Of a DNA stretch of 9,883 bases, positions 1 through 6,858 are shown piece after piece (within the stretch, counting starts at the first letter, position 1; each line of letters starts with the position of its first letter). Origin of the DNA: Micrococcales bacterium (lineage in GTDB: Bacteria > Actinomycetota > Actinomycetes > Actinomycetales > Dermatophilaceae). The position numbers and the translations under genes are program-made. Below the pieces are notes generated by a model. It was not told the DNA's origin. It did no database searches and was given only the letters and a program-made list of their open reading frames with translations. The stretch is taken from NCBI GenBank assembly GCA_003157445.1, contig PMJN01000120.1, forward strand, positions 1 to 9,883, read 5' to 3'.

Positions 1-835
1 TACCGAGACGGTGCTGCTCGGCACGTCGGTCATGACGCCGACCTTCCGCTACAACCCGGCCGTCGTGGCGCAGGCATTCGGCACCCTGGCCTGCCTGTAT
101 CCCGACCGGGTCATGCTCGGTATCGGCACGGGCGAGGCGCTGAACGAGGTGGCAGTCTCCAGGCTGGAATGGCCGGGTTTCAAGGAGCGTTTTGCGCGCA
201 TGCGTGAAGCAGTCGCGCTGATGCGCGAGCTGTGGGCCGGCGAGCGTGTCACCTTCGACGGTGACTACTACCAAACTCATAAGGCCACCGTGTATGACCG
301 CCCTGACCGGCCGGTTCCCATCTACATCGCCGCCGGTGGCCCGGTGGTGGCCCGGTATGCCGGCCGCTGCGGCGATGGGTTCATCTGCACCTCGGGCAAG
401 GGTCCAGAGCTCTACCGCGACAAGCTCATTCCCGCCGTCGATGAAGGCCTGGCAACCGCAGGACGAGCAGGTGGCTCGATCGACCGAATGATCGAGATCA
501 AGCTGTCCTACGACACAGACCCCCAGCTGGCGATGGAGAACACCCGGTTCTGGGCCCCCCTGTCGTTGACACCCGAGCAGAAATACGGCCTGAGCGATCC
601 GAGCCAGATGGAAGCCGCCAGCGATGCGCTGTCCATCCAGCAGGTGGCCAGCCGCTGGATCGTGGCATCCGATCCAGAAACCGCCCTCGCCCAGATCAAG
701 CCGTACCTGGACCTCGGCTTCAACCACCTGGTCTTCCACGGCCCGGGTCATGACCAGTCCCGCTTCCTGCGGTCCCTGGCCGCCGACGTGGTGCCGGGGC
801 TGCGCACCCTCATGCACGAGCGCTTGCAGGCCTGA
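1..835 (+). CDS. fgd: F420-dependent glucose-6-phosphate dehydrogenase, 5' end outside window
   Basis: Luciferase-like TIM-barrel enzyme that oxidises glucose 6-phosphate to 6-phosphogluconolactone and reduces coenzyme F420 in the cytoplasm. The frame is open from base 2 and 277 residues are visible; about 64 N-terminal residues, including the family's catalytic His and Trp, lie off the left edge. A GTG at 11 is internal, not the start. Seen: the GTGEALNE block with its catalytic Glu at codon 134-136, and the TSGK motif at 389-400. The residues I recall as substrate-phosphate ligands in M. tuberculosis Fgd1 (Thr195, Lys198, Lys259, Arg283) align with codons 389, 398, 581 and 653 at exactly the Fgd1 spacing (3, 61, 24). 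This favours true G6P specificity over a generic F420 oxidoreductase. The stop overlaps the next ATG by one base, so the two are probably translationally coupled. Confidence 0.9.
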   Translation, partial: TETVLLGTSVMTPTFRYNPAVVAQAFGTLACLYPDRVMLGIGTGEALNEVAVSRLEWPGFKERFARMREAVALMRELWAGERVTFDGDYYQTHKATVYDRPDRPVPIYIAAGGPVVARYAGRCGDGFICTSGKGPELYRDKLIPAVDEGLATAGRAGGSIDRMIEIKLSYDTDPQLAMENTRFWAPLSLTPEQKYGLSDPSQMEAASDALSIQQVASRWIVASDPETALAQIKPYLDLGFNHLVFHGPGHDQSRFLRSLAADVVPGLRTLMHERLQA

Positions 836-2004
836 TGGGACCTCTGCGGGGGATCAACGTTGTCGAGATGTCGGGCATCGGCCCCGGCCCCTTCGCGGGG
901 ATGATGCTGGCCGACATGGGTGCCACGGTGACCCGGGTAGACCGGCTCCCCGGCACAAAACCAGGCATTCTGACTGGTCTTTCAGAAGGCCGCGCCGACG
1001 TGGTCTCCCGTGGACGACGCTCGATCGCTGTCGACCTGAAATCGGCCGAAGGGGTGGAGCTGGTCCTCAGGCTCGTCGACTCCGCGGATGTGCTGATCGA
1101 GGGATACCGTCCCGGGGTCATGGAACGGCTGGGCTTGGGGCCCGCCGTCTGCCTGGCGCGAAACCCGGCTCTGGTCTTCGGCCGGATGACCGGCTGGGGT
1201 CAGGACGGTCCGCTTGCTCAGGCCGCCGGCCACGACATCAACTACATCGCGTTGTCGGGTGTGCTCGGGGCCATCGGGCGCCACGGTCAGATACCGGTGC
1301 CGCCGCTGAACCTGGTCGGCGACTACGGCGGCGGCGGGATGTTGCTCGCCTGCGGTGTTGTCGCGGCGCTCTTGTCCGTGGCTACCACCGGGGCCGGTCA
1401 GGTGGTGGATGCCGCCATGGTGGACGGCTCCGCCCTGTTGATGGCCCAGTTCTACGGGATGACCGCGGGGGGCCGCTGGACCCAGGAACGGGGGACGAAC
1501 CTGCTCGACACCGGAGCGCCGTTCTATGACGTGTATCCGAGCGCCGACGGCGGCTACCTTTCCGTGGGACCGCTCGAACCCGCGTTCTTCGCCATCCTGC
1601 TGGAGCGCCTCGAGATCCTCGACATCGATCCGGGCAGCCAGTACGACGTCCGCGGCTGGCCGGCACTTCGGCGCCGGCTCGCTGAGGAATTCGCCTCTCG
1701 CACGCGCGGCGCCATCCAGGAGCTGTTCGCCGACGTCGACGGATGCGTCTTTCCCGTGTTGTCGATGTCCGAGGCGCCCAAGCATCCGCACAACCTCGCC
1801 CGTGGCACTTTCGTCACGCGCGACGACGTCGTCCAGCCGGCGCCGGCTCCCCGCTTCTCCGCGACCCCGACGCAGCTCGGGTTGCCGCCACCAGTGGTCG
1901 GGGAGCATACGGACGCCATCCTGGCCGAACTTGGTATGGCCGCTGATGAGGTGCGCCGGCTGCATGAGGCCCGTGTTGTGGGTTCGTCCGAACTTCAACT
2001 CTGA
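835..2004 (+). CDS. mcr: Alpha-methylacyl-CoA racemase (CaiB/BaiF family III CoA-transferase fold)
   Basis: Predicted to interconvert (2R)- and (2S)-methyl-branched acyl-CoA esters, which lets branched fatty acids or sterol side chains enter beta-oxidation. The 389-residue protein opens with the family signature GIGPGPFAGMMLADMGA (residues 14-30). The catalytic residues described for the M. tuberculosis enzyme (His126, Asp156, Glu241) correspond to His133 (GHDINY), Asp163 (VGDYGGGG) and Glu248 (GPLEP), all offset by exactly seven. That points to a racemase rather than a formyl-CoA or carnitine CoA-transferase. It is slightly longer than the roughly 360-residue M. tuberculosis enzyme. The start is fixed by the TGATG overlap with fgd, and no separate strong ribosome site is needed. 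The natural substrate cannot be read from the sequence. Confidence 0.9.
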   Translation: MGPLRGINVVEMSGIGPGPFAGMMLADMGATVTRVDRLPGTKPGILTGLSEGRADVVSRGRRSIAVDLKSAEGVELVLRLVDSADVLIEGYRPGVMERLGLGPAVCLARNPALVFGRMTGWGQDGPLAQAAGHDINYIALSGVLGAIGRHGQIPVPPLNLVGDYGGGGMLLACGVVAALLSVATTGAGQVVDAAMVDGSALLMAQFYGMTAGGRWTQERGTNLLDTGAPFYDVYPSADGGYLSVGPLEPAFFAILLERLEILDIDPGSQYDVRGWPALRRRLAEEFASRTRGAIQELFADVDGCVFPVLSMSEAPKHPHNLARGTFVTRDDVVQPAPAPRFSATPTQLGLPPPVVGEHTDAILAELGMAADEVRRLHEARVVGSSELQL

Positions 2005-2017
2005 CATCTGGGATTGC

Positions 2018-2044
2018 ATTTCTGGCGCCTGCGGCGCCAGAAAT
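2018..2044. terminator. Perfect hairpin in convergent gap, probable bidirectional terminator
   Basis: Arms 2018-2029 and 2033-2044 are perfect 12-bp complements (core CTGGCGCC / GGCGCCAG) around a 3-base loop. It lies 13 bp after the racemase stop and downstream of the convergent lysR gene. The arm ends are A/T rich, but there is no long T-run on either strand, so termination is inferred from position and stem strength. Confidence 0.6.
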
Positions 2045-2208
2045 CGCTATGGCTAGTGTGCAGATCCAGGTTGTGGTGAGCCAGGCCTACCTCGCCTTGG
2101 GTCAGCGTGCCGCTGCGTCACACCAGTGCCTTCAGGAGTCTTACTCTCGGTGACGGACGAAGTTGGCAGCCGACACTGCAGGAGGTGGCTGAACAGGCCT
2201 GTGGTCGT

Positions 2209-3144
2209 TCAGGGCGTCACTCTGGCAGGCGGCGGTGGTGCTGGGGTCCTCGGCGCTGTAGGCGCCACCTGAGGTCCATAACGCTGGATGCAGTATTCGC
2301 TCAGCCGTCTGGCTATTGCCCCGATCGCGATGGCGGCGTGGTGCTCCCGGTCCCACGCGGCATACAACTTGATGTGCAGGGACCCGCCAGCGCCGATGAC
2401 TGCCAAAGGGTGTAGGTCGAAGCGTGCGTCGTCGGAGACAATCGCGATGCCTCGACCCGCAGCAGCAACGGCCTGGGCAACCTGGGGCGTGCCGAACTCG
2501 AGCAGGCTGGAGTAGGTGAGTCCGCCCTGGTCCACCCAACGGTCCAGCACCCGGCGCGGGCTGTAGTCCCCTGTGAGCAGGAGAAGTCGCTCCTTGACCA
2601 GCTCGGCGACGGTGACCGAGTCGCGTCCGGCCCAGCGGTGCCCACCGGGGACGTACGCCCAGATGGGCAGCACCGCCAGCGGCTGGAATGCCAGACCCGC
2701 CGGTGGCGCCTCGGTCGAGATCGCCAGGTCCGCGCCAGAGTTCAGTGCCTCGTAGATCAGCTGTGGCGGTTCTTCCGATACCGAAGGCAACGGGTCCTCT
2801 GGGCGCAAGGTGGCTAGGAACGGGGCCAGGACGTCGGTGAACGTCGTTCCGGGAGCGGCGATCCTGATGTGCTGAAGACGGCCGGCTGCCAAGGTGGCCG
2901 CAGCTTCGGCCGCTGCCTCGGCCCGACGAGCCAGATCGCGGGCGACGGGCACGAACTGGCGCCCCGCGGCGGACAGCACCAGACGTCCGCCGGTTCGGGT
3001 GAACAAAGTGATCCCCAGGCCCTTCTCGAACAAGGCCAGCTGGCGTGACAGCGAGGGCTGGGTGACGTGGACCAGAGGTGATGCGGCCGTCACGGAGCCT
3101 GCGTCGACCACAGCCAGAAAGTACCGGACGTGGCGCAGTTCCAT
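2209..3144 (-). CDS. LysR-family transcriptional regulator, probable regulator of the gab genes
   Basis: DNA-binding regulator of 311 residues. An N-terminal winged helix-turn-helix (about residues 1-60, MELRHVRYFLAV at the start, TQPSLSRQLALFE as recognition helix) is followed by a LysR substrate-binding domain (about 90-285). The start chosen is the ATG at 3144: GGAGG lies on the minus strand at 3155-3151 with a 6-base spacer, and the family's conserved opening begins exactly there. An in-frame ATG 12 codons upstream (3180) is less likely. The C-terminal 21 residues are unusual, with nine prolines and a PPPP run, outside the conserved fold. It is transcribed divergently from the aminotransferase gene with 125 bp between starts, the classic arrangement for a LysR protein acting on its neighbour. 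The effector (GABA, a semialdehyde or another amine) is not known from sequence. Confidence 0.9.
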   Translation of the reverse strand: MELRHVRYFLAVVDAGSVTAASPLVHVTQPSLSRQLALFEKGLGITLFTRTGGRLVLSAAGRQFVPVARDLARRAEAAAEAAATLAAGRLQHIRIAAPGTTFTDVLAPFLATLRPEDPLPSVSEEPPQLIYEALNSGADLAISTEAPPAGLAFQPLAVLPIWAYVPGGHRWAGRDSVTVAELVKERLLLLTGDYSPRRVLDRWVDQGGLTYSSLLEFGTPQVAQAVAAAGRGIAIVSDDARFDLHPLAVIGAGGSLHIKLYAAWDREHHAAIAIGAIARRLSEYCIQRYGPQVAPTAPRTPAPPPPARVTP

Positions 3145-3269
3145 GCCATGCCTCCAGGGCATCATATGTGTGCCGAACAAGTATTTGACTACATGCTACG
3201 GGTGCCGGAGCATGGGGCGATCCGGGTGCTGATTCCTGCCCGAAGACCTACGTACCAAGGAGCATCCCG
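3145..3269. promoter_or_regulatory. Divergent lysR / gabT control region
   Basis: This 125-bp gap must hold both promoters and probably the LysR operator. Seen: a good -35-like TTGACT at 3185-3190 on the plus strand, but only a poor -10 match 17-18 bases later (around 3208-3213). There is also an imperfect dyad at 3158-3174, GGCA and TGCC flanking a central CATATG, next to the lysR ribosome site. The gabT ribosome site AAGGAG lies at 3257-3262, seven bases before the ATG. The lysR GGAGG is at 3155-3151. Operator and promoter assignments are inference. Confidence 0.45.
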
Positions 3270-4628
3270 ATGACGACTGCCCCCATCGAGACCGGACACG
3301 TCCAGCAGCGTCGGATCCTGGCGACGGCCATACCCGGCCCCCGCTCACAGCTGCTCCACGAGCGCAAGCTGTCGGCTGTCTCGGCCGGTGTCGGCACGGG
3401 TCTTCCGGTCTATGTCGAGCGGGCCGGCGGCGGCATTCTGGTGGACGTCGACGGTAACCACCTGATCGACTTCGGTTCGGGAATCGCGGTCACCACCGTG
3501 GGCAACTCGGCACCGCGCGTGGTCGAGGCGGTCAAGTCCCAGGTCGAAGACTTCACCCACACCTGCTTCATGGTCACCCCGTACGAGGAGTACGTCGCGG
3601 TCTGCGAACGCCTCAACGCACTGACTCCCGGTGACGGACAGAAGCGCAGTGCGTTGTTCAACTCAGGTTCGGAGGCGGTGGAGAACGCGATCAAGATTGC
3701 GCGTGTCTTCACCGGTCGCACCGCCATCATCACCTTCGAGCACGCTTATCACGGCCGCACCAACCTGACGATGGCCCTGACCGCCAAGAACATGCCCTAC
3801 AAGCAAGGCTTCGGCCCGTTCGCCGGTGAGATCTACCGGGTACCCAGCCCCTATCCTTACCGCTGGCCTACGGGTGTGGACCGTTGCGCCGAGCAGGCCT
3901 TCGATGATTTCGTCGCCCAGGTGCACATCCAGGTCGGTGAGCAGAACACGGCTGCGGTGATCATCGAGCCGATCCAGGGTGAGGGTGGGTTCATCGTGCC
4001 GCCCGCCGGCTACCTCAAAGCGATCGCGGACTGGTGCGCCCAGAATGGGATCCTGTTCATTGCCGATGAGATCCAGAGTGGCTTCTGTCGCACCGGCGAC
4101 TGGTTCGCCTGTGATCACGAGGGTGTCGTGCCAGACCTGATCACGACTGCCAAGGGGATCGCGGGCGGGCTTCCGCTGGCAGCGGTGACCGGTCGTGCCG
4201 ACGTGATGGACTCGGTCCACGGAGGCGGGCTGGGTGGTACCTATGGCGGCAATCCCGTCGCGTGTGCGGCGGCCCTGGCTGCCATCGAGATCATGGAGAC
4301 CGAGGATCTGTGTGGCCGGGCCCGCGAGATCGAGGCGTTGTTCATGCCGCGGCTGCGTGAGCTGGCCGAGAAGTTCGCCGTCATCGGCGACATTCGTGGC
4401 CGTGGGGCCATGATTGCTGTCGAGCTGGTGGCCGGTGGCGGTGACAAGACTCCCAACCCGGCCTTGACCGCCGCCATTAACACGTATTGCCACAGCCAGG
4501 GCGTGGTCACGTTGACCGCCGGTACATTCGGAAACGTGTTGCGCTTCTTACCACCGCTTTCGGCTGGCGATGACCTGCTGAGCGAGGGACTTGACATCCT
4601 AGAGAGGGCCTTCGTGCTCAACGCCTGA
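3270..4628 (+). CDS. gabT: 4-aminobutyrate aminotransferase (class III, PLP-dependent)
   Basis: Cytoplasmic PLP enzyme predicted to transfer the amino group of GABA to 2-oxoglutarate, giving succinic semialdehyde and glutamate. It is 452 residues, within the family range. Visible class III features: NSGSEAVENA (131-140) and HAYHGRT (158-164) for cofactor phosphate and ring, Glu238 in QGEGG, the pyridine-nitrogen Asp266 in IADEIQSG, the Schiff-base Lys295 in TTAKGIAGG, and Thr324 in GGTYGGNP. AAGGAG seven bases before the ATG supports the start. A semialdehyde dehydrogenase gene follows 107 bp downstream and a LysR gene diverges upstream, which favours GABA over ornithine or acetylornithine as substrate. 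Related omega-amino acids such as 5-aminovalerate or beta-alanine remain possible. No GABA permease is present in the window. Confidence 0.9.
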   Translation: MTTAPIETGHVQQRRILATAIPGPRSQLLHERKLSAVSAGVGTGLPVYVERAGGGILVDVDGNHLIDFGSGIAVTTVGNSAPRVVEAVKSQVEDFTHTCFMVTPYEEYVAVCERLNALTPGDGQKRSALFNSGSEAVENAIKIARVFTGRTAIITFEHAYHGRTNLTMALTAKNMPYKQGFGPFAGEIYRVPSPYPYRWPTGVDRCAEQAFDDFVAQVHIQVGEQNTAAVIIEPIQGEGGFIVPPAGYLKAIADWCAQNGILFIADEIQSGFCRTGDWFACDHEGVVPDLITTAKGIAGGLPLAAVTGRADVMDSVHGGGLGGTYGGNPVACAAALAAIEIMETEDLCGRAREIEALFMPRLRELAEKFAVIGDIRGRGAMIAVELVAGGGDKTPNPALTAAINTYCHSQGVVTLTAGTFGNVLRFLPPLSAGDDLLSEGLDILERAFVLNA

Positions 4629-4735
4629 GCCGGGCTGACCTGGATGAGGCTGAACGACGCGTCTGCACGACATTGCATTGCACACAGTGAACTGAATGAA
4701 CCTGACCCGCATCGCGAACCGAAAGGCCGTGCCCC
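4629..4735 (+). promoter_or_regulatory. gabT-gabD intergenic spacer
   Basis: At 107 bp this is longer than usual within a tight operon. It contains GAAAGG at 4721-4726, nine bases before the gabD ATG, as a likely ribosome site, and a short direct repeat (CATTGCATTGCA, 4671-4682). No clear hairpin terminator was seen, so read-through from gabT is likely. A TTGCAT at 4673 could be a weak -35, but no good -10 follows. Confidence 0.3.
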
Positions 4736-6202
4736 ATGGCGTTGACCGATTCTGAGAAGTCCCTGCTGGCAGGGGTCCCCAAGGGTCTGTTCATCGATGG
4801 CAAGTGGCGTGAAAGCAGTGATGGCAGGACCCTGGGCGTTGAGGACCCCTCGACCGGACAGATGCTGGCCTCGGTGGCCGACGCGACAATCGCCGACGGT
4901 TTGGCTGCCCTTGATGCGGCCGTTGCGGCGAAGGCTGACTGGGCCGCGACCGCACCTCGTGAGCGGGGCGAGATCCTGCGCAGGGCGTTCGTGGCGATCA
5001 CTGCCCGTGCCGAGGAGTTTGCGCTGCTGATGACCCTGGAGATGGGCAAGCCGCTGGCCGAGGCGCGTGGTGAGGTCGCCTATGGCGCAGAGTTCTTTCG
5101 GTGGTTCTCCGAGGAGGCCGTCCGGATCAGTGGGCGCTGGTCGACTGCACCCAACGGCGCCACCCGGCTGGTGACAATGAAGCAGCCAGTAGGTCCCACC
5201 CTGATGATCACGCCGTGGAACTTTCCGCTGGCAATGGGCACCCGCAAGATTGGCCCGGCCTTGGCAGCTGGCTGCACCATGGTGGTCAAGCCGGCCAAGC
5301 AGACGCCATTGTCGATGCTGGCCCTGGTGGATCTGCTTGCCGACTGCGGTGTGCCGGCCGGTGTGGTCAACGTCATCACCACGACGCGCACGGGCGAGGT
5401 GATCGAGCCGATCATCGCCGATCCGCGACTGCGCAAGCTCACCTTCACCGGGTCGACCCCGGTGGGCCGCAAGCTCGTGGAGCAGTCTGCCCAGCAGTTG
5501 CTGCGCGTCTCGATGGAGCTGGGAGGCAATGCGCCGTTCCTGGTGTTCGAGGACGCCGACGTGGACGCTGCGGTGGAGGGGGCGATGATGGCCAAGATGC
5601 GCAACATCGGTGAGGCTTGCACGGCAGCCAACCGGTTCCTGGTCCACGAGAGCGTTGCTGTGGAGTTCTCCTCAAAGTTCGCCGCGAAGATGGCAGCTAT
5701 GTCGCTCGGGCGGGGTACTGAGGAGGGCATCACCGTAGGACCACTGATCGACGCCGCGGCCCAGGCCTCGGTCGCGGCGTTGGTGGACGATGCCACGGCC
5801 AAGGGCGCCACGGTTGTCTGCGGCGGCACCACGGTCGGAGACATGGGCTACTTCTTCGCCCCCACGCTGCTGACCGAGGTGTCCCCGGACGCCCTGGTGA
5901 TGCACGAGGAGATCTTCGGTCCGGTGGCACCAGTGGCGACGTTCGCCACAGAGGCGGAGGCCATCACGCGGGCCAACGACACGGAATACGGACTGGTGGC
6001 CTATGTCTTCACCAAGGACCTGGCGCGCACGCTGCGCGTCAGTGAAGCCCTGGAGTTCGGGATGGTCGGCATCAACCAGGGCATCGTTTCCAACCCGGCC
6101 GCGCCCTTCGGTGGGGTCAAGCACTCCGGCTTCGGGCGTGAAGGCGGATTCGAGGGCATCGAGGAGTACCTCGAGGTCAAGTACGTCGGTATCGCTCCCT
6201 AG
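4736..6202 (+). CDS. gabD: Succinate-semialdehyde dehydrogenase, aldehyde dehydrogenase family
   Basis: NAD(P)-dependent enzyme predicted to oxidise succinic semialdehyde, the product of the upstream aminotransferase, to succinate for the TCA cycle. The 488 residues match the usual GabD length. ALDH landmarks in order: PWNFP with oxyanion Asn162, VVKPA with cofactor Lys185, FTGSTPVGRKL (237-247) of the Rossmann nucleotide site, MELGG with general base Glu261, catalytic Cys295 in GEACTAANR, and EEIFGPV with Glu392. A ribosome site GAAAGG lies nine bases before the ATG. Context makes succinic semialdehyde the best substrate guess; glutarate semialdehyde is the main alternative. NADP versus NAD preference cannot be settled by eye. 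Confidence 0.9.
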   Translation: MALTDSEKSLLAGVPKGLFIDGKWRESSDGRTLGVEDPSTGQMLASVADATIADGLAALDAAVAAKADWAATAPRERGEILRRAFVAITARAEEFALLMTLEMGKPLAEARGEVAYGAEFFRWFSEEAVRISGRWSTAPNGATRLVTMKQPVGPTLMITPWNFPLAMGTRKIGPALAAGCTMVVKPAKQTPLSMLALVDLLADCGVPAGVVNVITTTRTGEVIEPIIADPRLRKLTFTGSTPVGRKLVEQSAQQLLRVSMELGGNAPFLVFEDADVDAAVEGAMMAKMRNIGEACTAANRFLVHESVAVEFSSKFAAKMAAMSLGRGTEEGITVGPLIDAAAQASVAALVDDATAKGATVVCGGTTVGDMGYFFAPTLLTEVSPDALVMHEEIFGPVAPVATFATEAEAITRANDTEYGLVAYVFTKDLARTLRVSEALEFGMVGINQGIVSNPAAPFGGVKHSGFGREGGFEGIEEYLEVKYVGIAP

Positions 6203-6236
6203 CCGCCGCAGACAGGCCAGCCGCCGCAGACAGGCC
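6201..6236. repeat. 18-bp perfect tandem duplication at the gabD stop codon
   Basis: Two identical 18-bp units (6201-6218 and 6219-6236, beginning AGCCGCCGCAGACAGG) lie head to tail, followed by the first five bases of a third. The first unit starts inside the gabD stop codon (TAG 6200-6202). This looks like slippage or duplication; no function is evident. Confidence 0.9.
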
Positions 6237-6263
6237 AGCCGTCGCGCCCGTGGCGGCCCTGCC

Positions 6264-6446
6264 TGCCTTGGACTTCAGCCAGCCAGAAAGCCGTTGCCTG
6301 TGCCCGGTGGTTGGAGTCGGGCGCCCGCCGGCCGGCGCGCGCCGTGCTGCCTCATCTGATTGGCCAACCGCCCGGCGCTGGGGGGTGAGGCCGATCTGGT
6401 CAGGACTTCTCTTGGCCTATGCCTTGGACGCTGCCTTCAGCCAGCC
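6264..6446 (+). repeat. Two copies of a split direct repeat
   Basis: TGCCTTGGAC followed by TTCAGCCAGCC occurs contiguously at 6264-6284. It recurs at 6420-6446, where six extra bases (GCTGCC, 6430-6435) separate the halves. All 21 shared bases are identical. This could be a decayed duplication or chance in a GC-rich gap. Confidence 0.5.
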
Positions 6447-6616
6447 GTCTGCTGTTGGCTTGGTTGGCGAATCTGCTTATGGCCTAACAAGACCGGGTGC
6501 GCCTTAGCGGTCCAACCGGTGCCAAGGAAAGCGGATCATCACAGCGGCAAACTCTGGCCTCGAACCCTGAACCTGTCAACTGACCAGATGGACGCGCCGC
6601 ATGGATGGACCCTTCG

Positions 6617-6645
6617 GCCCTTCGATCGCCCATGAGAAGGGCGAT
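6617..6645 (+). other. Two mutually exclusive hairpins
   Basis: GCCCTTC (6617-6623) is a perfect complement of GAAGGGC (6636-6642). ATCGCCC (6625-6631) is a perfect complement of GGGCGAT (6639-6645). The right arms share bases 6639-6642, so only one stem can form at a time. It lies about 215 bp upstream of the cold-shock gene. Whether it is transcribed is unknown. Confidence 0.45.
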
Positions 6646-6686
6646 GGAACACGTCTTTCCTTAACGGGCCCTCGGCACCCTTTGCG

Positions 6687-6695
6687 TGCTAGCCT
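6687..6695 (+). promoter_or_regulatory. Candidate extended -10 promoter of the cold-shock gene
   Basis: TGC followed by TAGCCT fits an extended -10 of the TAnnnT type. No good -35 lies at the normal distance; TTAACG at 6661 is too far away. It is the best -10-like element upstream of the leader and would give a 5' untranslated region of about 155 bases. Weak evidence. Confidence 0.3.
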
Positions 6696-6738
6696 CGTAA
6701 ACGGTTGCAGTTGCAGTTCCTCGCAGGTCGAAGAAGTG

Positions 6739-6760
6739 CCCGCTACTAGCGGGTTTTTTT
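6739..6760 (+). terminator. Intrinsic terminator inside the cold-shock leader
   Basis: CCCGCT (6739-6744), loop ACT, and AGCGGG (6748-6753) form a perfect 6-bp GC-rich stem followed directly by seven T residues (6754-6760), a textbook rho-independent terminator on the plus strand. It sits 98 bases before the cold-shock ATG. It either ends a short upstream or gabD read-through RNA, or acts as an attenuator in the cold-shock leader. Confidence 0.8.
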
Positions 6761-6763
6761 CAT

Positions 6764-6789
6764 CACAACGGGCATGTCCCGTCGTTGTG
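6764..6789 (+). promoter_or_regulatory. Hairpin in the cold-shock 5' leader
   Basis: CACAACG (6764-6770) pairs perfectly with CGTTGTG (6783-6789). An alternative inner stem ACGGG/CCCGT (6768-6772 with 6778-6782) competes with its top. CGGGCA at 6769-6774 is also complementary to TGCCCG at 6737-6742, the left arm of the terminator just upstream. The leader can therefore refold in more than one way. Possible temperature-sensitive structure; inference only. Confidence 0.45.
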
Positions 6790-6858
6790 GGGGTAGTGCG
6801 GCAGCCTGGGGCCCACGAAGTGTGGACTCCAATGGCTATCAAAGAAAGAGTTATCCCC

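Larger units (their letters stand above)
6203..6689. other. Long gene-free stretch after gabD
   Basis: Almost 490 bp in which no reading frame has a recognisable protein, good start or ribosome site. The open frames have odd composition (Trp, Cys and Arg rich) and look like GC-driven chance. Seen: the 18-bp duplication at its left edge, two copies of a split 21-base repeat, a 12-bp perfect palindrome CGCCGGCCGGCG at 6326-6337, an 8-bp palindrome TTGGCCAA at 6360-6367, and competing hairpins at 6617-6645. No tRNA-like fold was found. No convincing gabD terminator with a T-tract is present before the one at 6739-6760. Confidence 0.6.

Noticed and set aside
982..2019. 345-codon minus-strand open frame opposite the racemase gene
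   Set aside because: Antisense shadow of a gene whose catalytic residues are all accounted for; no domain signature in the antisense product.
2049..2153. Small 34-codon frame (starts MASVQIQVVV) after the racemase hairpin
   Set aside because: Its start abuts the right arm of the hairpin, it has no ribosome site, and the peptide resembles nothing known to me.
2275..2310. Sequence resembling part of the 6420-6446 repeat (CAGCCGTCTG and flanks)
   Set aside because: It lies inside the LysR coding region and only a short core matches, so chance is sufficient.
3663..5647. Long minus-strand open frames opposite gabT and gabD (276 and 468 codons)
   Set aside because: They are antisense shadows produced by high-GC codon bias; the plus-strand proteins have complete catalytic motifs.
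6540..6580. CTCGAACCC, resembling the reverse complement of a tRNA T-arm
   Set aside because: The flanking bases do not form a T-stem, and no acceptor or anticodon arm is found around it on either strand.
6250..6635. Two overlapping plus-strand open frames of 85 and 91 codons after gabD
   Set aside because: No ribosome sites, unusual Trp/Cys/Arg-rich composition, overlap with repeats and palindromes, and no recognisable domain.
6601..6858. N-terminal extension of the cold-shock protein to 153 residues
   Set aside because: The frame is open, but it runs through the intrinsic terminator and the added residues do not fit the CspA family, whose conserved start is at 6859.
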